Assembly (NCBI RefSeq): GCF_004362215.1 | Contig: NZ_SNWR01000001.1 | Span: 620,001 to 684,000, forward strand | Direction: 5' to 3' | Source of the DNA: Paractinoplanes brasiliensis | GTDB taxonomy: Bacteria > Actinomycetota > Actinomycetes > Mycobacteriales > Micromonosporaceae | DNA length: 64,000 nt | Translations under genes and position numbers: made by a program | The notes under the pieces: generated by a model | What the model saw: the letters and a program-made list of their open reading frames with translations, nothing else | The model's database searches: none | Told to the model about the DNA's origin: nothing | In this document: piece after piece, positions 19,641 to 28,550 of the stretch | How the letters are laid out: each line of letters starts with the position of its first letter | Numbering within the stretch: position 1 is the stretch's first letter

Positions 19641-21769
19641 GACGCGGCCCGGTCGTGCTGGTCGGCGCTGCTGCCGTTGACCAGGTCGTTGATGAGCCCG
19701 GCGACGTGGTGCGACACGGTCTGCTGCTCCTCGGTCGAGGCAGCGATTCGCCGGATGGTTTCGCTGGTCTCGGCGACGTTGGACAGGATCTGCCCGAAAG
19801 AGCTCTGCGCGCGCTGGCTGACGGTGGCGCCCTGGCTGACCCGTCCGGCGGACTCGTGGATCAGCTGGGTGATCTCGCGGGCCGCGGCAGAGGACCGCTC
19901 AGCGAGCTTGCGGACCTCACCGGCGACCACGGAGAAGCCGATGCCGTGCTCGCCGGCGCGGGCGGCCTCGATGGAGGCGTTGAACGCGAGCAGGTTGGTT
20001 TGGCCGGCGATCTCGCCGATCACCGTGACGATCGCCGCGATCTGCTCCGACGACTTCTGGATCAGCTCGATGGCGTCGATCGATTTGCGGAGTTCCTCGT
20101 AGCCCTCCTGGGCGTTGTGATTGGTGGTGTCGGCCAGGGTGGTGGCCTGCGTGGCAGCCGCGGTGATCTCGTCGATCGCCGCGGTCAGCGCGGTCACCGA
20201 CGCCTTCATGTCGTGGGTCTTGGTCGCCAGCTGGTGCTCCAGCAGGACCTGGTCGGTGATGTCGTAGGCGTACTTGACCACCTTGTAGACGACGTCGTGC
20301 AGGTCCCGGATCGGGATGTAGCTGGCCCGGATCCACACCTCGCGGCCGTACTTGCCGACCCGGTGGAAGCGGCCGCTGTGGATCTCACCGGCGGCGAGAC
20401 GGTGCCAGAAGTCGCGGTATTCGGGCGAGACGATGTAGTCGGCCGGGCACAACATCGAGTGGTGCTGCCCGATCAGTTCTCGCTCGCTGTAGCCCATGGT
20501 GCGTTGGAAGTTGTCGTTCGCGGCGAGGACGTTGCCCTCGAGGTCGAACTCGATGACCGCCTGGGCGAGGCTGATCGCCGTGTCCTTGCCCTCGAACTCG
20601 GCGGTGCGCTGCTTCGCGGTCGTGACGTCGACGGCGAACTTGATCACCTTGGCGGGCCGGCCCTCGGCGTCGAGGATCGGGTTGTAGGTGGCCTGCAACC
20701 ACACGTCGTGGCCGTCTTTGGCAATGCGCTTGTACTCCCCGCCCTGGAACTCGCCGCGCGCCAGCCTCTCCCAGAACAGCGAGTACGCGGCCCCGGAAGC
20801 CTCGGACGGGTCGACGAACATGCGGTGGTGATGTCCGACGATCTCGTCAAGGGTGTAGCCCGTGCTGTCGAGGAAGTTCTGGTTGGCGGTGAGGATCGTG
20901 CCGTCCAGGTCGAACTCGATGACCGCCTGGGACCGGCTGATCGCGGCGACCTTGCCCTCGAACTCGGCGGTGCGGTGCTGCTCTTCGGTGATGTCCGCGG
21001 CGAACTTGAACACCTTGACCGGCCGGCCCTCAGCGTCGAGGACCGGGTTGTACGACGCCAGCAGCCACACCTCGCGGCCGCCCTTGGCCATCCGCTTGAA
21101 CTCACCGGACTCGAACTCGCCGCGCGTCAGGTGCTTCCAGAATTCGGCGTACTCCGGGCGGTCGGCCATGCCGGGCGGCATGAACATGCGGTGGTTCTGT
21201 CCGACGATTTCGCCGAGTTCGTAGCCCATGGTGTCAAGGAAGTTCTGGTTCGCGGACAGGATCGTGCCGTCCAGGTCGAACTCGATCATCGCCCGCGACC
21301 GGCTGATCGCGTCGATCTTGCCCTCGAACTCGGCGGTGCGCTGGCGGTCGGCGGTGATGTCCGCAGCGAACTTGACCACCTTGACCGGCCGCCCATCAGT
21401 GCCGAGAATCGGATTGTAGGTCGCCCGCAGCCATACCTTCCGGCCGTTCTTGGCCACCCGGGTGTACACCCCGGATTGGAACCGGCCCTCGCCGAGCGCT
21501 TCCCAGAGCTCGCGGTACTGCGTCCCGCGGGCCTCCTGTTCCGGCACGAACATGCGGTGGTGCTGACCCACTACCTCCTCGCGGGTGAAGCCCATCGTTG
21601 CCAGGAAGTTCTCGTTGGCGTCCAGGATCGTGCCCGACAGATCGAACTCGATCACCGCCTGCGAGCGGTTGAGGGCCGCGATCTTGCCTCGATCGTCAGC
21701 GGCGCGCTGCGCCTCGTCGACCATCTGCTCGACCCCGGCCGTGGACGGAGAAAACTTCGAATCCGGCAT
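19637..21769 (-). CDS. Soluble chemoreceptor with four PAS domains
   Basis: 710 residues without transmembrane segments. Four PAS-PAC repeats (about 35-150, 155-272, 277-394, 399-515), each with AVIEFDLxGxILxANxNFLxTMGY-type openings and EVWLRATYNPILxxxGRPVKVVKFAxDIT-type ends, precede a methyl-accepting signalling domain with QTNLLAFNASIEAARAGEHG near the hairpin. The repeats are highly alike, indicating recent internal duplication. PAS of this Aer/PasP type commonly bind heme or FAD and sense oxygen or redox state; the cofactor is not provable here. Operon with the triple CheW. Confidence 0.92.
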   Translation of the reverse strand: MPDSKFSPSTAGVEQMVDEAQRAADDRGKIAALNRSQAVIEFDLSGTILDANENFLATMGFTREEVVGQHHRMFVPEQEARGTQYRELWEALGEGRFQSGVYTRVAKNGRKVWLRATYNPILGTDGRPVKVVKFAADITADRQRTAEFEGKIDAISRSRAMIEFDLDGTILSANQNFLDTMGYELGEIVGQNHRMFMPPGMADRPEYAEFWKHLTRGEFESGEFKRMAKGGREVWLLASYNPVLDAEGRPVKVFKFAADITEEQHRTAEFEGKVAAISRSQAVIEFDLDGTILTANQNFLDSTGYTLDEIVGHHHRMFVDPSEASGAAYSLFWERLARGEFQGGEYKRIAKDGHDVWLQATYNPILDAEGRPAKVIKFAVDVTTAKQRTAEFEGKDTAISLAQAVIEFDLEGNVLAANDNFQRTMGYSERELIGQHHSMLCPADYIVSPEYRDFWHRLAAGEIHSGRFHRVGKYGREVWIRASYIPIRDLHDVVYKVVKYAYDITDQVLLEHQLATKTHDMKASVTALTAAIDEITAAATQATTLADTTNHNAQEGYEELRKSIDAIELIQKSSEQIAAIVTVIGEIAGQTNLLAFNASIEAARAGEHGIGFSVVAGEVRKLAERSSAAAREITQLIHESAGRVSQGATVSQRAQSSFGQILSNVAETSETIRRIAASTEEQQTVSHHVAGLINDLVNGSSADQHDRAAS

Positions 21770-22079
21770 GCCTGCTCCTCACCCTGGATGTTGTGTCAGG
21801 CTCTTCGGCTGGCCGGTATGGCAGTTGACGGCTCGATCAGTGAGCATTGCGTTGCGATTCCGGCCATCTGCCGGCCCTTTTGGGGGCGCCGAGTCGATAA
21901 CCGCCACTTCGTCGCGCTCGCCGGGGTCACCTTGGCGCTCACGAGACCGTGACTGGACCCCGATCATCACCTCAGCCCTGATCCCTTCGGCTGGTTGCGC
22001 GGCGTGGGTGTCGTTCGTCCACCCCTGCCTCCGCCGCGTGCGTGGTGGACGGTAGCCGCCTCGAAGTCTGGTGCACGCG
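21770..22079. other. Intergenic region upstream of the PAS chemoreceptor
   Basis: About 310 bases between the divergently spaced chemoreceptor start and the end of the hydrogenase operon. A short leftward frame (21779-22144) looks non-coding. The chemoreceptor promoter must lie here; GAGGAGCA just upstream of its ATG is its ribosome binding site. Confidence 0.5.
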
Positions 22080-22811
22080 CTACCGGCAGCAGGGATGGGC
22101 GGCGCCACCGGACACGAGGGCAAGCTGCCGGTGTTCGCACGCATTCAGGCGATCGGCCTGCTCCCCGGTGATGACGTCGCAGACCCAATCCCAGTGCAGC
22201 GCCACCCGGTCGCCGGGGGTGAGACCGGGCAGCAGCGATCGACCGTCCACCGCCCAGCTGACCACTTCGTCGCGCTTCGATCCGTGAGCCAGCACGCCGT
22301 CGCGCCAGAGCAGCGGCCGGGACCGGACGGTGGCGATCTCGCTGCGCACGGCGACGACGGTGCCTGTGCGAATTCGGCACCGGTCGAGCACCGAGACTGC
22401 GGCGGGGTTCCCGGTACGCCGCAGGACGGCCGACCAGGGATACACCTCGAACACGTGGAAACTGTGGTGTGCGAGCGCCCGGGCGGCCGCGCCGGCCCAG
22501 GTGCCGCCGGGCTGCCCGGCGAATCGGTCCCGCAGGAAGGACACCAGGTCCGGCGACGGCACCCGGTCGAGCAGCTCGTTGCCGACCCAGTACGCCTCCA
22601 CCACCGCCTCGTCGAGGGGATCGGTGAGGCCGGCCGCGCGCGCAATGAACTCCAGGTAGCTCCACGCGCCCTCGAAAAGGCGGGCGCGCCGGGCGATCTC
22701 GTCCGGGGCATCCCCGCGCAGCAGGGCGCCGGCGCCGTCCGGGCCGCAGTAGCCCAGCTGGTTCGGAGGGTAGGCGTACCGGGCGAACAACAGCGTCCCG
22801 CGCACGCTCAC
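22080..22811 (-). CDS. Hydrogenase-operon accessory protein of unknown function
   Basis: 243 residues, GTG start two bases after the hypE stop region, so part of the same transcript and its last gene. It opens LLFARYAYPPNQLGYCGPDG and contains a SFHVFEVYPW motif; I believe this family is catalogued as DUF6390 and is found in actinobacterial hydrogenase loci, but I could not check. The end GEHRQ/ACEHRQLALVSGG suggests no membrane segment. A role in maturation or regulation is inference from position. Confidence 0.75.
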   Translation of the reverse strand: MSVRGTLLFARYAYPPNQLGYCGPDGAGALLRGDAPDEIARRARLFEGAWSYLEFIARAAGLTDPLDEAVVEAYWVGNELLDRVPSPDLVSFLRDRFAGQPGGTWAGAAARALAHHSFHVFEVYPWSAVLRRTGNPAAVSVLDRCRIRTGTVVAVRSEIATVRSRPLLWRDGVLAHGSKRDEVVSWAVDGRSLLPGLTPGDRVALHWDWVCDVITGEQADRLNACEHRQLALVSGGAAHPCCR

Positions 22812-22812
22812 G

Positions 22813-23874
22813 TCAGCAGATCCTGGGCAGTTGCTCGCCGATCGGCATGCTGACCACGCGGGTGCCGCCGAGCGCGGTGCGGGCCACCACCATGCCGGGG
22901 TGCTCTGCCACGCAGGTGCCGATCCGGCGGGCGCCCGCGCCGTACGGGTGGGCCCGCATCGCCGCCAGCACCTCGTCGGCGCGCTCGGCCGGCACGAAGG
23001 CCAGCAGCTTTCCCTCGTTGGCCACCTGCAACGGGTCGAGGCCGAGCAGGTTGCACGCGTCGGAAACCTCGGACGGGACGGGCAGATCGCGCTCCACCAG
23101 GTCGACGCCGACCCGGGCGGTCCGGACGATCTCGTTGAGCGACGCCGCCACCCCGCCGCGCGTGGGGTCGCGCAACACGTGCACGTCGGCGCCGGTGGCC
23201 AGCATCGCGGCGACCAGCCCGTGCAGCGGCGCGGTGTCGCTGGACACCGTGGTGCCGAATTCCAGGCCCTCCCGGCAACTCATCACCGCCACCCCGTGCA
23301 CCCCGATGTCGCCGCTGATCAGCACTGCGTCGCCCGGCGCGGCCCGGTGCGGCGCGATGTCGACGCCGTCCGGGACGATGCCGACGCCCGAGGTGTTCAC
23401 GTACACGCCGTCGCCGCTGCCGTTGTCCACCACCTTGGTGTCGCCGGTGACCAGCCGGACACCGGCGGCCCGGGCGGCGGCGCCCATCGCTTGGGCGATC
23501 CGGCCCAGGTCCGCCATCGCCGTGCCCTCCTGCAGGATGAAGGCGGCCGACAGGTACAGCGGCGTCGCGCCCACCATGGCGAGGTCGTTGACCGTGCCGT
23601 TGACCGCCAGGTCGCCGATCGAGCCACCCGGGAAGAACATCGGCTTGACCACGAACGAGTCGGTGGAGAACGCGATCCGGGTGTCGCCGGCCGTGACCAC
23701 CGCGCAGTCCGCCAGTTCGGTGGCGGCGCCGGCCGCGCCGTACCCCGGCAGGAACAGGTGCTCGACCAGCTCGCCGGACATCGCACCACCGCCGCCGTGT
23801 CCCATCACCACGGCCGGGGTGTCGCGCAGCGGCACCGGACAGGTCCAGTTCTCGAAGTCCAGCTCGGCGGTCAT
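22813..23874 (-). CDS. hypE: [NiFe]-hydrogenase maturation protein HypE
   Basis: 353 residues, PurM-like ATPase that dehydrates the thiocarboxamide on its own C-terminal cysteine to thiocyanate, donating the cyanide ligand of the active-site iron. The essential C-terminal tail PRIC is intact at the very end. ATP-binding features include MGHGGGGAMSGELV at the start and LVTGDTKVVDNG in the middle. Starts in a 4-base ATGA overlap with hypD. Works with the HypF part of the fusion protein and the HypC-HypD scaffold. Confidence 0.96.
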   Translation of the reverse strand: MTAELDFENWTCPVPLRDTPAVVMGHGGGGAMSGELVEHLFLPGYGAAGAATELADCAVVTAGDTRIAFSTDSFVVKPMFFPGGSIGDLAVNGTVNDLAMVGATPLYLSAAFILQEGTAMADLGRIAQAMGAAARAAGVRLVTGDTKVVDNGSGDGVYVNTSGVGIVPDGVDIAPHRAAPGDAVLISGDIGVHGVAVMSCREGLEFGTTVSSDTAPLHGLVAAMLATGADVHVLRDPTRGGVAASLNEIVRTARVGVDLVERDLPVPSEVSDACNLLGLDPLQVANEGKLLAFVPAERADEVLAAMRAHPYGAGARRIGTCVAEHPGMVVARTALGGTRVVSMPIGEQLPRIC

Positions 23875-24974
23875 GAGATCTGCACCAGGTCCAGCCGGCG
23901 GTACGCGTAGTAGGCCGCGCATGCACCCTCGGAGGACACCATGGTCGCGCCCAGCGGGTTGCGGGGAGTGCACTGCTTGCCGAACGCCGCGCACTCGTTC
24001 GGCTTCAGCAGACCCTGCAGCACCTCGCCGGAACGGCACAGCGCTGACTCCTGGGTGTGCAGGCCGGACACGTCGAACCGCAGCTCGGCGTCGAATTCCC
24101 GGTACCGCTCGGAGAGCCGCCAGCCGCTGCCGGGGATCGTCCCGATGCCGCGCCAGGTCCGGTCGGTCACCTCGAACACGTCGCGCAGCATGGCCATCGC
24201 GGCGACGTTGCCCTCGGCGCGGACCGCCCGCGGGTACGCGTTCTCCAGCTCGTGCCGCCCGGATTCCAGCTGTACCAGCGTCCGGCGGATGCCTTCCAGG
24301 ATGTCCAGCGGCTCGAACCCGGTGACCACGATCGGCACGCCGTACTTCTCGGCCAGCGGCGGGTACTCGGCGGTGCCCATCACGCTGCACACGTGCCCGG
24401 CCGCCAGGAACGCCTGGACCCGGCAGCGCGGCGACTCCATGATCGCGGCGATCGCCGGTGGCACCAGCACGTGTGACACGAGCAGCGAGAAGTTCGGTAT
24501 GCCGAGCCGCCGGGCCTGGTAGACGGTCATCGCGTTGGCCGGCGCGGTGGTCTCGAAACCGATGCCGAAGAAGACCACCTGCCGGTCCGGGTTCTCCCGG
24601 GCGAGCTTCAACGCGTCCAACGGCGAATAGACCACCCGTACGTCACCGCCCGCGCTCTTGATGCCGAACAGGTCCTGGCTGCTGCCCGGCACCCGGAGCA
24701 TGTCTCCGAACGAGCAGAAGATCACCCCCGGCTGCGCCGCGATGGCCAGCGCCTTGTCGATGATCTCCAGTGGGGTGACGCAGACCGGGCAGCCCGGCCC
24801 GTGGATCATCTCGACACCTTCCGGCAGCAGCTGGTCGATGCCGTGCCGGATGATCGAGTGCGTCTGCCCGCCGCAGACCTCCATCATCGCCCAGGGCCGG
24901 GTGGTGACCGCGTGGATCTGGTCGACCAGCCGGCGGGCCAGGTCGGGGTTGCTGAACTCGTCGAGATACTTCAC
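23871..24974 (-). CDS. hypD: [NiFe]-hydrogenase maturation protein HypD
   Basis: 367 residues, the iron-sulfur scaffold on which Fe(CN)2CO is built together with HypC. Conserved segments are present: MMEVCGGQTHSI, GPGCPVCVTP, FGIGFETTAP, and C-terminal cysteines around SALCRSGEVL, NECAAFGKQCTPRNPLGA. Starts GTG (KYLDEFSNPD is the standard N terminus) in a 4-base overlap with hypC; an in-frame extension upstream is a shadow of hypC. Confidence 0.96.
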   Translation of the reverse strand: MKYLDEFSNPDLARRLVDQIHAVTTRPWAMMEVCGGQTHSIIRHGIDQLLPEGVEMIHGPGCPVCVTPLEIIDKALAIAAQPGVIFCSFGDMLRVPGSSQDLFGIKSAGGDVRVVYSPLDALKLARENPDRQVVFFGIGFETTAPANAMTVYQARRLGIPNFSLLVSHVLVPPAIAAIMESPRCRVQAFLAAGHVCSVMGTAEYPPLAEKYGVPIVVTGFEPLDILEGIRRTLVQLESGRHELENAYPRAVRAEGNVAAMAMLRDVFEVTDRTWRGIGTIPGSGWRLSERYREFDAELRFDVSGLHTQESALCRSGEVLQGLLKPNECAAFGKQCTPRNPLGATMVSSEGACAAYYAYRRLDLVQIS

Positions 24975-25234
24975 CGGTCTGCTCCCGCCTGGTCGCCGAA
25001 CTCCTCTTTCAGGATGCCGAGCCGCTCGAAGTTGGCGAGCGTCTCCTGCGCCGAGGCCTCGTCGAGGCGCTGAATCGCGAATCCGACGTGCACGATGACG
25101 TATTCGCCGACCGCGACGTCCGGTACGTACTCCAGGCACACGTCCTTGCGTACGCCGCCGAAGTCGACCTGCGCCATCGATGTGCCGTCGACTTCGGTGA
25201 TGCTCAGGACGCGCCCGGGAACGGCCAGGCACAT
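24971..25234 (-). CDS. hypC: Hydrogenase maturation chaperone HypC
   Basis: 87 residues beginning MCLAVPGRV; Cys2, exposed after Met removal, is the conserved ligand that holds the Fe(CN)2CO group between HypD and the large-subunit precursor. The C-terminal half is the usual HVGFAIQRLDEASAQETL helix. AGAAGGGAG upstream is a strong ribosome binding site. It is one of two HypC modules in this operon; the other is fused to HypF. Confidence 0.95.
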   Translation of the reverse strand: MCLAVPGRVLSITEVDGTSMAQVDFGGVRKDVCLEYVPDVAVGEYVIVHVGFAIQRLDEASAQETLANFERLGILKEEFGDQAGADR

Positions 25235-25274
25235 GGGCGTACTCCCTTCTCTGTGAGGCTCGGCTCGATGAGCG

Positions 25275-27818
25275 TCAGCCGGACGCGCCGATGACGAGCT
25301 GGCCGAGGGCGATGCCGCCGTCGTTGGGCGGCAGCAGGCGAGGGCGCAGCACGGTGAAGCCGCGCTCCCGCAGGTTCTGTCCGGCCGCGTCGATCAGCAG
25401 CGCGTTCTGGAAGACTCCGCCGCCGAGAACGACCACGTCGAGCCCGGTCTGCGCCCGGCAGCGCTCGGCCAGCTCGGTGATCAAGGTGGCCACGGCGGTA
25501 TGGAACCGGGCGGCGATGACCGCGGGGGCCACGCCGGACCGCGCCTGGACCGCGATGGCCTGGATCACCGGGCCGGGATCGGCGACGATCGGGCCGCCGG
25601 CCGGCTCGTGCAGGCCGAAGGCATAACCGGCGCCACCGTCGGCGTGCCGCGCCAGCCCTTCCAGCACGATCGCCGCCTCCGCCTCGAAGTCGGCCCGGTG
25701 CCGGACGCCGGCCAGCGACGAGACGGCGTCGAACAGCCGGCCCATGCTGGAGGTGGGCACGCACCCGAATCCCGTCGTCAGCTGGTGAGCGAGCACATCG
25801 CGTTCGGCCGGCGGGCAGGCGGCCACCGCCGGCAAGTCAGGCTGCCAGCCCACACCGGCGGCGCGCAGGTGCGCGAGTGCCATCCGGTACGGCCGCAGGA
25901 CGCCGGCGTCACCGCCGGCCAGGGGCACGTAGCCGAGGTGGGCCGCCCGCCGGTACGCCTTGTAGTCGGCGATCAGCACCTCGCCGCCCCACACCGCGCC
26001 GTCGTCGCCGTACCCGGTGCCGTCGAACGCCACCCCGATCACCTGTTCGTCGGCGCCGATCCCGTGTTCGGCCATCACCGCGGCGATGTGGGCGTGGTGG
26101 TGCTGGACCCGCCGGACCGGCCGGCCGGCCGCGTGTCGCCGGGCCCAGTCGCCGGACCGGTATTCCGGGTGCCTGTCGGCGACCAGTATCTCCGGCCGGA
26201 CGCCGGTGAGTTCGCCCAGATGCCGTTCGGTGCGGGTGAGCGCCTCGATGGTGCTGACGTCGTCCATGTCGCCGATGTGCTGGCTGACCCAGGCGTACCG
26301 GCCGCTCCCGAGCGCGCAGGTGTTCTTCAGGTCCGCCCCGGCGGCGAGGATGGGCGGGACCTCGAACGGCAACGCCAGCGGCAGCGGGGCGTAACCGCGG
26401 GATCGGCGGATCGGCAGTTCGGCACCGGCGACGTGCCGGCTCACCGAGTCGTCACAGGGCACGCGGATGCCGCGGTCGTGGCGCAGCCATGCCTCGGCGA
26501 GCGGCGCGAGGCGGGTCAGCGCGTCGGCGTCGTCGGTGACGATCGGCTCGCCGGACAGGTTTCCGGAGGTCATCACCAGCGCGTCCGGCCCGGACTGGTC
26601 GCCGGGCAGCCCGAACAACAGGACGTGCAGCGGAGTGTAGGGCAGCATCAGGCCGAGGTCCGGGTTGTCCGGCGCGACCTCGTCAGCCACGCCGTCGGTG
26701 GTGCCGGCGCGCCTGGGCAGCAGGACGATCGGCCGCCGGATCCCGGTGAGCAGATCCTCCTCCCCGGGGGTCAGCGTGGCCAGCCGCCGGGCGGCGGCCA
26801 GGTCGGCGGCCATCACGGCGAACGGCTTGCCGCCCCGGCGCTTGCGGCGGCGCAGCTCGGCCACGGCCGCGGCGTTACGGGCGTCGCAGGCCAGGTGGTA
26901 GCCACCGAGGCCCTTGACTGCCACGATCCGTCCCGCGGCCAGCAGCTCTCGCGCGCCGCGCAGGGCGTCCTCGCCGTACGCCGCCGGGTGGCCGCCGGTG
27001 ATCAGTTCGAGCCGCGGACCGCAGTCCGGGCAGGCGATCGGCTGGGCATGGAAGCGGCGGTCGGCCGGATCCTCGTACTCGGTGCGGCAGGCGGCGCACA
27101 TCGGGAAGCGGGCCATCGTGGTGGCGTCCCGGTCGTAGGGCAGCCGGGTGATGATGGTGAATCGCGGGCCGCAGTTGGTGCAGGTGATGAACGGGTGCCG
27201 GTACCGCCGGTTGCCCGGGTCGCGCAGCTCGCGCAGGCAGTCCGCGCAGATCGCGACGTCCGGCGACGCCAGCGTCCGGGCGGGTCCCTCCCCGCCGGAC
27301 GCCGCGATGGTGAACCCGGTGCCGCCTTCGACCGGCAGGTCCGCTTCGGCCACGGCGGTCACCATGGCCAGCGGCGGCGCGTCCTCCCGGAGCCGGAGGC
27401 CGTACTCGGCGACCGCGTCCGGGTCACCCTCGACCTCGACCACCACCCCGTCGACGGTGTTGCCGACCGATCCGGTGAGCCCCAGGCCGGCCGCAGTCAC
27501 GTAGGCGAACGGGCGGAACCCGACGCCCTGCACCAGACCGGAAACCGTGTACCGGCGCCGGATCCGGTCGCCGTCCGGCACCTCGTCGCGGGGCCGGCCC
27601 ATCAGCTCCAGTCCGCCCATCGCCTCCTCGGCCCGCGCGGCGTCGATGACCTCCAAGGCGAAGCCCATGTGGATCAGCACCCAGTCGCCCGCCGCCGGCG
27701 GCGCGTCGAGCATGCCGACGTTCACCCGGCGCTGCGCGCCGACCACGTCGACCAGCGCGAGCTGGCCGGCGTAGCCGGGAACGATCTCCACCACCCGGCC
27801 GGGTATGCCCAGGCACAT
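25275..27818 (-). CDS. hypF: HypC-HypF fusion maturation protein
   Basis: 847 residues in one frame. Residues 1 to about 80 form a complete HypC (MCLGIPGRVVEI, HMGFALEVIDAARAEEAM). From about 85 follows a whole HypF: acylphosphatase domain (VQGVGFRPF), two zinc fingers (CADC/CTNCG and CAAC/CPDCG), a YrdC-like domain (IVAVKGLGGYHLACDA) and a Kae1-like carbamoyltransferase domain (HHHAHIAAVM, FDGTGYGDDG). HypF makes carbamoyl-AMP and carbamoylates HypE. GGAGG six bases ahead supports the ATG at 27818, three bases after the protease stop. A separate hypC follows, so the fused copy may be specialised. Confidence 0.93.
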   Translation of the reverse strand: MCLGIPGRVVEIVPGYAGQLALVDVVGAQRRVNVGMLDAPPAAGDWVLIHMGFALEVIDAARAEEAMGGLELMGRPRDEVPDGDRIRRRYTVSGLVQGVGFRPFAYVTAAGLGLTGSVGNTVDGVVVEVEGDPDAVAEYGLRLREDAPPLAMVTAVAEADLPVEGGTGFTIAASGGEGPARTLASPDVAICADCLRELRDPGNRRYRHPFITCTNCGPRFTIITRLPYDRDATTMARFPMCAACRTEYEDPADRRFHAQPIACPDCGPRLELITGGHPAAYGEDALRGARELLAAGRIVAVKGLGGYHLACDARNAAAVAELRRRKRRGGKPFAVMAADLAAARRLATLTPGEEDLLTGIRRPIVLLPRRAGTTDGVADEVAPDNPDLGLMLPYTPLHVLLFGLPGDQSGPDALVMTSGNLSGEPIVTDDADALTRLAPLAEAWLRHDRGIRVPCDDSVSRHVAGAELPIRRSRGYAPLPLALPFEVPPILAAGADLKNTCALGSGRYAWVSQHIGDMDDVSTIEALTRTERHLGELTGVRPEILVADRHPEYRSGDWARRHAAGRPVRRVQHHHAHIAAVMAEHGIGADEQVIGVAFDGTGYGDDGAVWGGEVLIADYKAYRRAAHLGYVPLAGGDAGVLRPYRMALAHLRAAGVGWQPDLPAVAACPPAERDVLAHQLTTGFGCVPTSSMGRLFDAVSSLAGVRHRADFEAEAAIVLEGLARHADGGAGYAFGLHEPAGGPIVADPGPVIQAIAVQARSGVAPAVIAARFHTAVATLITELAERCRAQTGLDVVVLGGGVFQNALLIDAAGQNLRERGFTVLRPRLLPPNDGGIALGQLVIGASG

Positions 27819-27820
27819 GG

Positions 27821-28342
27821 TCAGCACCTCCGGATGCCGGCCGGTGCGGCGGCGATCAGGCGGCCCACCAGGGTACGCACGGCCTCGACCGCGGCCGGGA
27901 CGGCGGCGGCCACCGGCGCGCTCAGCCCGATGCCCTCCCCCACGTCGGCCACCCGGCAGCCGACGACGTAGGTGGCCGGCAGCGTGCCGCCCAGGCGCTC
28001 CACGCCGGCCAGCATCGCCACCGGGTTCATCCCGTGCGCGTCGAACTGGCCACTGCCGAGATCGTCCGGGCCGATCTCGAAGACCACCACCTCGCCCGGG
28101 GCGCCACCGCCGGGAAGCGCGTCCACCAGCACCAGCGCGTCGCAGGGGTCGAGCAGGTCATGGGCGAGATGCATGCCGCGGATGCCGTAGTCGACGACCC
28201 GCACCTCCGGCTCCAGCGCGTTCTGCTTCGCCAGCCGCCGGACGACCTCGGGGCCGAAGCCGTCGTCGCCGAGGAAGAGGTTGCCGATCCCGGCCACCAG
28301 CATGCGCGCCGCCATGTCAGGCCTGTCGGTGGGGTCGGTCAT
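27821..28342 (-). CDS. Hydrogenase maturation protease
   Basis: 173 residues of the HybD/HyaD-like nickel-dependent endopeptidase family that trims the large-subunit C-terminal tail after nickel insertion. Signature AGIGNLFLGDDGFGPEVV, acidic DYGIRGMHLAHDL, DALPGG and HGMNPVA are present. It should cut HhyL after His561. It lies in the hydrogenase operon with 2-base spacing to the HypC-HypF fusion. Length is normal. Confidence 0.93.
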   Translation of the reverse strand: MTDPTDRPDMAARMLVAGIGNLFLGDDGFGPEVVRRLAKQNALEPEVRVVDYGIRGMHLAHDLLDPCDALVLVDALPGGGAPGEVVVFEIGPDDLGSGQFDAHGMNPVAMLAGVERLGGTLPATYVVGCRVADVGEGIGLSAPVAAAVPAAVEAVRTLVGRLIAAAPAGIRRC

Positions 28343-28348
28343 TGTGGG

Positions 28349-28411
28349 TCAGCCTCCGGGTTGAAGGTTGGGTGCGTCCGGGTCCTGCGGCGCCTCCGGC
28401 GTCTCGCTCAT
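28349..28411 (-). CDS. Candidate 20-residue micropeptide
   Basis: A frame of 20 codons (MSETPEAPQDPDAPNLQPGG) preceded by a very strong GGAGGAGG ribosome binding site eight bases ahead, ending seven bases before the protease start. The peptide is acidic and proline-rich with no domain. It could be a real micropeptide or a leader that couples translation of the protease. Conservation in relatives would decide. Confidence 0.45.
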   Translation of the reverse strand: MSETPEAPQDPDAPNLQPGG

Positions 28412-28430
28412 GGCATGCGCCTCCTCCGGC

Positions 28431-28550
28431 TCACATCGTGCGGATCTTCAGGTAACGGCGGATGTCCGGTATGGACCGGACCAGCACAACCGCACCGATC
28501 ACGGCGACGGCCATGGACACGGCGGTGGTGATGACACCCAGGGTCTTCAC
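28431..28550 (-). CDS. 39-residue single-helix membrane protein
   Basis: GTG start sharing a 4-base GTGA overlap with the stop of the preceding gene. The product has a hydrophobic helix (about residues 4-25) followed by VRSIPDIRRYLKIRTM, a basic tail. Small proteins of this kind, which I believe are called DUF6893, occur in actinobacterial hydrogenase operons. It may anchor or dock the soluble hydrogenase at the membrane (inference). Translational coupling makes it a convincing gene despite its size. Confidence 0.8.
   Translation of the reverse strand: MKTLGVITTAVSMAVAVIGAVVLVRSIPDIRRYLKIRTM

Noticed and set aside
19655..21952. A 765-codon frame opposite the four-PAS chemoreceptor
   Set aside because: Repeating DRAVQVELDDR patterns are the antisense image of the PAS repeats.
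25500..27971. An 823-codon frame opposite the HypC-HypF gene
   Set aside because: Antisense shadow of a well-supported maturation gene; no domain.
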